Source: Chrysochromulina tobinii (Eukaryota; Haptophyta; Prymnesiales; Chrysochromulinaceae). Taken from it: a stretch of DNA of 21,790 nucleotides. The position numbers were made by a program, and so were the translations under genes. The stretch lies in NCBI GenBank assembly GCA_001275005.1, contig JWZX01001706.1:1-21790 (forward strand), written 5' to 3'. The notes beneath the pieces were generated by a model that made no database searches, was not told the DNA's origin, and saw nothing but the letters and a program-made list of their open reading frames with translations. Positions 16,738 to 21,790 of this stretch are shown here, piece by piece; the stretch's first letter is position 1, and every line of letters begins with the position of its first letter.

Positions 16738-16831
16738 CTTGACCTGACTTGACTCTCTAGGACACGTCGAGGAGGGGGGGGGGGGACGTATCTCAGTTTC
16801 GTCTTCGCGCCAAAAAGTGCGAGGTTGAAAC
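16738..16831 (+). promoter_or_regulatory. Short promoter/leader of the OB-fold gene
   Basis: The 96-bp gap between the NEDD1 stop and the next ATG contains CTTGACCTGACTTGACT (about 16738-16754), a run of 12 G (16774-16785), and CGCGCCAAAAAGTGCG just before the ATG. It must serve both as the NEDD1 3' end and as the promoter for the downstream gene, unless the two are co-transcribed. Confidence 0.5.
16807..16814 (-). promoter_or_regulatory. E2F-consensus site (TTTGGCGC)
   Basis: GCGCCAAA on the plus strand is a perfect match to the E2F/DP consensus TTTSSCGC on the minus strand. It ends 17 bp before the ATG of a putative DNA-repair gene. An eight-base match is short, so functional use is only a possibility. 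Confidence 0.35.
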
Positions 16832-18769
16832 ATGGATTCAGTCACCTTTTCCGCTATCGCCGATGCTTGCGTGCGCAGCGGTTCGCGTGACCCGCCATCA
16901 GCAACACCGGGACGCCTCACTTACAGCTCGGCAGCACGGCGGCTGGCAACGTTGCTTACGCAGTTCCCCGACGGCGTGACGCATGCGATGTTGTTCGGAG
17001 GCGTGGCTCACCGCGCGCCCAAGGAGGACAAATCGTGGCTCGTGTCCTCACGGCACGCGACAGCGGATGCGGTGCTCGAGCTGGTGGTGCTCGCACTGCT
17101 TGGTCCTACCATGCTTCACGTGGCGGTAGACGCTGGCCTCGTAGGCTGCAGCGAGGCGAAAGCGTCGCGTGGCATTGTGCATGCACTGAGCGAGCAGCGC
17201 CTCCTATCCCTCGTGGGCACCTCGCTGCTTGCGCCGGGCCGCCGGCTACGGCTTACCGGGACTGCAGTCGCCGAGGTGGCCGCCAACGGCGACGGCGCGC
17301 TGCTGCTCCTGCCGACGCCGCACGCCATGCTCATTGCGGAGCCAAGCTTTGACCGCGAGCTGCTCCAGTCGGCGGCGTCGCGAACGCGCGGCCTGTCGCT
17401 CGCGCCGGATGCGACGCTGCTGCTGCGGCTATCTCACGTCACCGCCTTGGAGACCCACGCGGGCCGCCACCTCGTGCGCGTCCTGCTCCACGTGCCCGGG
17501 CGGCCATGCACGCCGGCCGAAGGGGAGGTCGAGGCCGAGCTGCTGCTGTGGAATGAGGAGGTGCGACTGGGGCAGCTGCTGCCCGAGCATGCGCTGCTCT
17601 GCGTGCGTCAGCCCGAGCTGCTCACCATAGGCGACGCCGCTGTCGGCGGTGCGCCCTCACAGCTCGGCTACGCGGCGCACACCCTGCTGCTCATCGTCGA
17701 TGAGAGTGTGCCGCCCTCGACGGTTACGGCGGCAGGCGGAGGCGAGCTTCGAGCCTTCGAGGGCATGCGCTCCGACAGGGGACGTGAGGCGCGCGCGTGC
17801 GAGCATGAGAGGGTCGCGGCAGGAGGCATGTGCCTCGGCAGGCTGATGGCGCCGCCGCAGTGGCAGCCCGGGTACGTGTCAGCGCCTGCGGCCGCGGCCG
17901 CCGACGATGGCGCCGGCGGCCACGACGAGGGGCACGCACCACCACGAACGTCGACGATCGACTCTGCGTCGGTGCGCTTGCACGTGTACGACGGGCGCTT
18001 CGTGGTGCAGGTTGATCTCCTTGAGACAGTGGGGGCCGCGGGCGAGGCTCGGCGTCTGTGCGACTCGCTCTGCGCAGGTCATCACCTGTTTATGAGTGGA
18101 CTGCTCGCTACGGCACCGCCCGCCGCCCCCGAGGGCGCCGAGATGGGCGCTGACGGCCAACCGCAAGCGCGACGTGCGCTGCATGGCTGGCTCCAGCCTA
18201 CCGCGATCGCCGCCACTGCTTGCGGCGAAGCCGGCTTCGCCTCCGTGATCAATTTGAGCACGCTGCCTTCGCCCTTGCGCTCTCCGCGCCTGTTTGAGCT
18301 CGCTCAGCATCCGAGCGGACGATCCGGGCCCCTCGCGCCGTCTGCCGCTGCTCGTGCCGCGTGCTGGCCGCCCCTCGAGGAGGCGCTGCGCTCGGGCGCC
18401 GATGCGCTCTGCTGCGTCGCTGTCATGTGCAGCTGGACGGATGGACGGGCCGGCGGGCCGCTCGTCGAGCGCGGCGGCGCGGGCGACTGCTGCTCATTTG
18501 TACCGGTACGGCTGCAGCTGAGCGATGGCCTCTTTGGCGAGTTTGTGCTCGAGTGCGCCGCGCGCGAGGCCGTCCTCGAGCAGCTCCTTGACGCGAGTGC
18601 GGCGGACCTCGCCCCGCTGCCCGCCGATGAGCAGCGCCGCTCCCTCGACAAGCAGCTGTGCACCGAGCGCGTGTGGGCTCTCACGCGGGCGCCTAGCCAC
18701 GGGCACGGGGGCGCTCACCTGTGGACGGTCAATCTGACTGCGCCGCTCGACGCGGTCTGCCCGGGCTGA
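16832..18769 (+). CDS. OB-fold/RPA-like protein, possible shieldin-2-type
   Basis: Predicted 645-aa protein from a clear ATG, probably binding single-stranded DNA or protein partners through OB folds. An N-terminal helical, winged-helix-like part (about 30-145) is followed by a first OB-like domain (about 195-290). Its strand EAELLLWNEEVRLGQLLPEH, with W240, resembles the tLWxEQvxLaqlf strand of RPA-like and SHLD2 proteins. A disordered linker (about 300-375) leads to a second OB-like domain starting VRLHVYDGRFVVQVDL, then VINLSTLPSPLRSPRLFEL. A third possible OB-like strand set (VRLQLSDGLFGEFVLE) follows near 555-570, then a helical end. The three-OB layout suggests SHLD2 (FAM35A) or another RPA1-type protein, but identity is tentative. 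No catalytic residues or membrane segments are seen. Confidence 0.55.
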   Translation: MDSVTFSAIADACVRSGSRDPPSATPGRLTYSSAARRLATLLTQFPDGVTHAMLFGGVAHRAPKEDKSWLVSSRHATADAVLELVVLALLGPTMLHVAVDAGLVGCSEAKASRGIVHALSEQRLLSLVGTSLLAPGRRLRLTGTAVAEVAANGDGALLLLPTPHAMLIAEPSFDRELLQSAASRTRGLSLAPDATLLLRLSHVTALETHAGRHLVRVLLHVPGRPCTPAEGEVEAELLLWNEEVRLGQLLPEHALLCVRQPELLTIGDAAVGGAPSQLGYAAHTLLLIVDESVPPSTVTAAGGGELRAFEGMRSDRGREARACEHERVAAGGMCLGRLMAPPQWQPGYVSAPAAAAADDGAGGHDEGHAPPRTSTIDSASVRLHVYDGRFVVQVDLLETVGAAGEARRLCDSLCAGHHLFMSGLLATAPPAAPEGAEMGADGQPQARRALHGWLQPTAIAATACGEAGFASVINLSTLPSPLRSPRLFELAQHPSGRSGPLAPSAAARAACWPPLEEALRSGADALCCVAVMCSWTDGRAGGPLVERGGAGDCCSFVPVRLQLSDGLFGEFVLECAAREAVLEQLLDASAADLAPLPADEQRRSLDKQLCTERVWALTRAPSHGHGGAHLWTVNLTAPLDAVCPG

Positions 18770-19953
18770 CACGGGCCAGTCACGGACCTCTCAAGCACGC
18801 TCGAGACTCAATCTGGCCGGCGAGACTCAATCTGGCCGGCGAGACTCAATCTGGCCGGCGAGACTCAATCTGGCCGGCGAGACTCAATCTGGCCGGCGAG
18901 ACTCTCCGCCGCCCTTCCTCCGAGCATCAGCTGTTTCCCATGAGCGCTGGCCGCGGGCGCTGGTGTGGTGGGCGGCGCCCCCTCGTGCGACCACGCATGA
19001 GAGGGAGTGTGTACGGTTGCGGGCTCGTGCGCGCAGGCCACCGCGCCGACGGGTGGTCGAACGGGCAATCCCGAAACCGATCGCCCCCGTCGACGGAGAC
19101 GGCTCACCCTGCCGGGCGTGTAGCGCCCCTCGGTGTATCTTAATTACTTGACGACTTAGCGAGCGTTTAGCGAGCGGTGCGCGGTAATGCTAATGCCGTA
19201 ATGGATGTCGTATTATCAGCTATAGGTCTGACCGAATAGATTAGTCATTAGTGATTAGACGCGCCGACCCCGGACCGGCCCGGAGCCGCTCCGCCCGCGC
19301 GCGGCCGACGCGCGACGGTGTCGAGACACGAGAGTCAGAGTGCGGTGGAGAGACGAGACGATGTGGATGAATCGATATGTAGAACGTGTGGACGCTGGAC
19401 CGAGCGTGTGGCGCAGCCGAGCGGCATCGAGAGCGGCACATCGCACGCGGCCGCGCCCACCGGCGCGCGGCCTCAAATTATGACTCGCTCATTTACGTGC
19501 TTATTTCACCCTGAACGAACGAAACGTACATGTCTCGCGCTTCAGTACGAAGCTCGTAGACATCTGTGGGTGGGCGGGAGCAGCCTGCCCCGCGGCCTCC
19601 GATCCCCGGCTATCCGCGCCCGCGCCCGGCGTCCGGGGTGGTCACTGCGCGCCTCCTCCGTTGTCCGCTGTCTCCGCTGTCTCCGATCCCCAGGAACCCA
19701 CGCGCCACTGCATGGCTTGCCCCACCTGTGCCTCCAGCGGCGCGATCACCATGCACGCGCCCCCCTCTCTGTAGTGTCCGTAGCTGCCCAGCCCACTGCC
19801 CCTGCCACACAGGCGGCGCGTCACACGTGGCGCCACCCCATCTCATGCCTGCCCTTCATGACCACATGCCACAGGAGAGATCGAGAGCGGCCCACCCGCG
19901 TGGCGTGCGCCACCCTCGAATGAGCGCATTCGCACCGCGCCTCACACCGCGCC
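18770..19953. other. Gene-free convergent region with minisatellite
   Basis: Nearly 1.2 kb between the convergent OB-fold and KNL1 genes. It contains the 19-bp minisatellite at 18803-18904, a duplicated TTAGCGAGCG near 19157-19177, and A/T-richer patches at about 19135-19260 and 19475-19565. Open frames on both strands (for example 19318-19923) show no recognisable domain. No tRNA, rRNA or poly(A) signal could be identified. Confidence 0.5.
18803..18904. repeat. 19-bp minisatellite, five perfect copies plus a partial
   Basis: The unit GAGACTCAATCTGGCCGGC begins at 18803, 18822, 18841, 18860 and 18879, with a partial sixth at 18898 (GAGACTC). Units are identical with no spacers. The period is not a multiple of three and the array lies 33 bp after the OB-fold gene stop, in its likely 3' UTR. 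Confidence 0.96.
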
Positions 19954-21790
19954 TCACACCGCACAGAAGGCCCGGAGCAGTGCGGAGTGGATCCGGAGCA
20001 GTCGGCCGAATCCGAGGCTGTGCTCGTCGACGATGGCGCCCACCTGCTGGCGTAGTCGCTCGTCGGCGCTCTCGTGCATGTGGGGCACGACCAACGCGGT
20101 GCTGGCCGAGGACGCGGCGACGGCGGGGACGAGCGCGGCGGAGGTGTCCTGGAGGACGAGGTGCCAGCTCAGCGGCACGCACGGGCTGAGCGAGCGGATG
20201 AGCACATGCAGCACGAACTGGCGCCGAGCGCCATAGAAGGCATACGGGAGCGCGAGCGCAATGCCACCGCTCTCTGCGTCGCGATGGGGCACCGCCTGCA
20301 CGCCACGCGCCTCGAGCTGCTTCACCTCGGCGACGAGATCGAGCAGTCGGCCGAGCTCGAGACCGGTAGCACGCACGAGGGCGCGCAGGCCGTTGGCGCC
20401 GCCCATCCCCCGGCACGCGACGCAGCGCGGATGGAGCTCACGCGCGACTGCCGCGAAGAAGGCCGAGCGCACGAGGACGTGCGCGGGCGCCCCCTCTGTC
20501 GCGTGGGCCATCGCGGGGGATAGCAGCTCGACGTGAGCGACCGCGTGCGAGGCTGGTGCGTCGGGCGTGAGCTTGGCACGCAGCTCGAAGACGGTGGGCT
20601 CGCCAAAGCCAAGCGAGATACACGAGGGCGTGAGGGTGAGCGGCCGCCAGCAAAGGCCCGCCTCGAAGGCATCGAGGAGCGCGTCGCCTTCGATGACGGT
20701 GCCACCCGGCGGCACCTCGTCCGAAGCGGAGGACGAGGCGGCCGCGACGGCGGCGGTGAGCTCGTCCTCGCGCGCCTGTTGCTGGCGCGTGTACGCCTTG
20801 GCACGGAGGAGCTCTGCCTCGGCGCCGAGCAGCTCCTGCTGCAGCGCGTGCTGCGCACTCTGCGAGCGACTCGCCGCCGCCTGCTTGAGCGCGACCGAGC
20901 TGTTCATCTCGCGCAGCTTGGCGGCCGCCTCGGCGGCCATCGACTCGAGGCTGGCGAGATCGGGACGCGCGGCCGCCAACTCCCGAGCGAACTCGTCCGC
21001 GCGCAGGCCGAGCTCGCCCACGCGCGCCACGCGCGCGTCGAGCGAGCGCAGCTGCGCGTTGAGCTTCTCCGCCTTGTGCTCCTCGAGCACCTTGCGCCAA
21101 CCATTCCACAGCGTGGCGGCCTCCTTGCGGCAGCGCGCGGCGAGCAGGTGCAGCTGCGGATCTTCGAGCTCGTCGAGCGCGAGGGGGCCCACCTCTGCAC
21201 TGAAGAATCCGGACTGGTTGGACTCGATGTACTCGTTCATCTCATCGTACGCCTCGTTCATCTTGGCGAGCACCTGGCTCAGCTCGCCCAGCGCCCAGCG
21301 CAGCAGGTCGAGGTCGTCGCTCACGACGCACGCGGCGAGCAGCTCGTGCGCGAGCGGCGCGCGCGCACTCTCGACCACGCTTGCGAAGATCGGGTGGCTT
21401 CGACCGCTCTCCGCGTCAGCCGAAGGTGCCGGCCGACCGCCCTCCGCCGCGTCGGCGATGAAGCGCACCTGCCGCAGTTCCAGGTACTCGTCGAAGCTCT
21501 TGGGGCATGGCGCGGCAGGCTCCGCCGAGGCCGCCGGCGCGGCGTCCGCGGCCGACGAGGCCGCCGCCATCGCAGGTGCGACGGCGTGTGGTCGGGCGGG
21601 CGAAGCGGCGATCTTGCGGGGGGACGCAACGGCCGGAGCGACCGGAGCAGTCGGCGCAGCAGGTGGCTGCGCCTCGTCCTCGTCCTCGTCCTCGGCCGTC
21701 CCGCGCCAGAGCGAGGCGAGCTTTGCGGCGAGAGACTTGCGCCGCGCCGGGGGCGGCGGCGGCGCGGCGGGCGGCGGCGGGGCGGTGGGC
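19954..21790 (-). CDS. KNL1: KNL1/Spc105/Spc7 kinetochore scaffold, C-terminal part (partial)
   Basis: Outer-kinetochore scaffold of the KMN network, which links Mis12 and Ndc80 complexes and recruits checkpoint proteins. The frame ends with TGA at 19954-19956 and is open to the right edge, so the 5' part lies outside; 611 codons are visible, and the Met at 21570 is only an internal candidate. Numbering from that Met, SFDEYLELRQVRFIAD (25-40) matches the start of the Spc7 domain. It is followed by helices with DLDLLRWALGELSQVL, an acidic/aromatic NQSGFF segment and AATLWNGWRKVLEEH (151-165), the characteristic W..WR motif. A coiled coil extends to about 285, and a tail (about 300-538) fits the C-terminal RWD-like domain. 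Upstream is a Pro/Ala-rich disordered stretch with an acidic EDEDEDE run. MELT repeats and the PP1 site, if any, are outside. Confidence 0.8.
   Translation of the reverse strand, partial: PTAPPPPAAPPPPPARRKSLAAKLASLWRGTAEDEDEDEAQPPAAPTAPVAPAVASPRKIAASPARPHAVAPAMAAASSAADAAPAASAEPAAPCPKSFDEYLELRQVRFIADAAEGGRPAPSADAESGRSHPIFASVVESARAPLAHELLAACVVSDDLDLLRWALGELSQVLAKMNEAYDEMNEYIESNQSGFFSAEVGPLALDELEDPQLHLLAARCRKEAATLWNGWRKVLEEHKAEKLNAQLRSLDARVARVGELGLRADEFARELAAARPDLASLESMAAEAAAKLREMNSSVALKQAAASRSQSAQHALQQELLGAEAELLRAKAYTRQQQAREDELTAAVAAASSSASDEVPPGGTVIEGDALLDAFEAGLCWRPLTLTPSCISLGFGEPTVFELRAKLTPDAPASHAVAHVELLSPAMAHATEGAPAHVLVRSAFFAAVARELHPRCVACRGMGGANGLRALVRATGLELGRLLDLVAEVKQLEARGVQAVPHRDAESGGIALALPYAFYGARRQFVLHVLIRSLSPCVPLSWHLVLQDTSAALVPAVAASSASTALVVPHMHESADERLRQQVGAIVDEHSLGFGRLLRIHSALLRAFCAV

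Noticed and set aside
16774-16785. Run of 12 G as a possible G-quadruplex regulator
   Set aside because: A single G run without further G tracts nearby does not make a defined quadruplex motif; it may also be a sequencing-sensitive homopolymer.
18803-18904. CRISPR array
   Set aside because: The units are directly adjacent with no spacers and the context is eukaryotic; it is a minisatellite.
19318-19923. 201-codon plus-strand frame in the gene-free region
   Set aside because: No known domain, His/Arg/Cys-rich random composition, and overlapping frames on both strands; it cannot be supported as a gene.
1-21790. Viral, plasmid or mobile-element origin of the region
   Set aside because: No transposase, integrase, capsid, terminal repeats or target-site duplications were seen; all recognised genes are ordinary nuclear eukaryotic genes.

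Overview
The window reads as nuclear DNA of a GC-rich, compact, flagellated unicellular eukaryote. A haptophyte-like or other GC-rich microalga is my best guess, but the sequence does not fix the taxon. Reasons: the genes are purely eukaryotic (a four-domain voltage-gated cation channel, CCDC146/MBO2, NEDD1, the KNL1/Spc105 C-terminus, a GT31 glycosyltransferase). Coding regions are extremely GC-rich and give long spurious antisense ORFs. Introns are rare: only one is inferred, a 136-bp GT-AG intron at the start of the CCDC146 gene. There are no bacterial operons or Shine-Dalgarno sites. CCDC146 implies that the organism makes flagella.

Layout: 1-486 is non-coding 3' flank. 487-7245 (-) is a 2252-codon four-domain Ca/Na-type channel. 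7246-7490 is a short divergent promoter. 7491-8186 (+) is a small protein with two PDZ-like domains. 8573-9151 (-) is an unrecognised 192-aa protein, divergent across 185 bp from 9337-12223 (+), a CCDC146 homologue. 12407-14086 (-) is a GT31-type beta-1,3-glycosyltransferase, divergent across about 220 bp from 14309-16735 (+), a NEDD1 homologue. 16832-18769 (+) is an OB-fold/RPA-like protein, possibly related to shieldin subunit 2. 18770-19953 is a gene-free stretch starting with a 19-bp minisatellite. 19954 to the right edge (-) is the C-terminal part of a KNL1/Spc105 kinetochore protein, whose N-terminus lies beyond the window. Apart from the OB-fold gene, each gene whose start is visible sits in a head-to-head pair with a short shared promoter.

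Two functional themes stand out. The channel ends in S-T-Q-V, a class I PDZ ligand, and the gene sharing its promoter encodes two PDZ-like domains, so the pair may be a channel plus its scaffold. The right half holds genes of the microtubule-organising and chromosome-segregation machinery (CCDC146 of centrioles/flagella, NEDD1 of the gamma-tubulin ring complex, KNL1 of the kinetochore), with a putative DNA-repair OB-fold gene that has a perfect E2F-consensus site just upstream of its ATG. In-frame minisatellites are abundant in the disordered parts of the channel and NEDD1.
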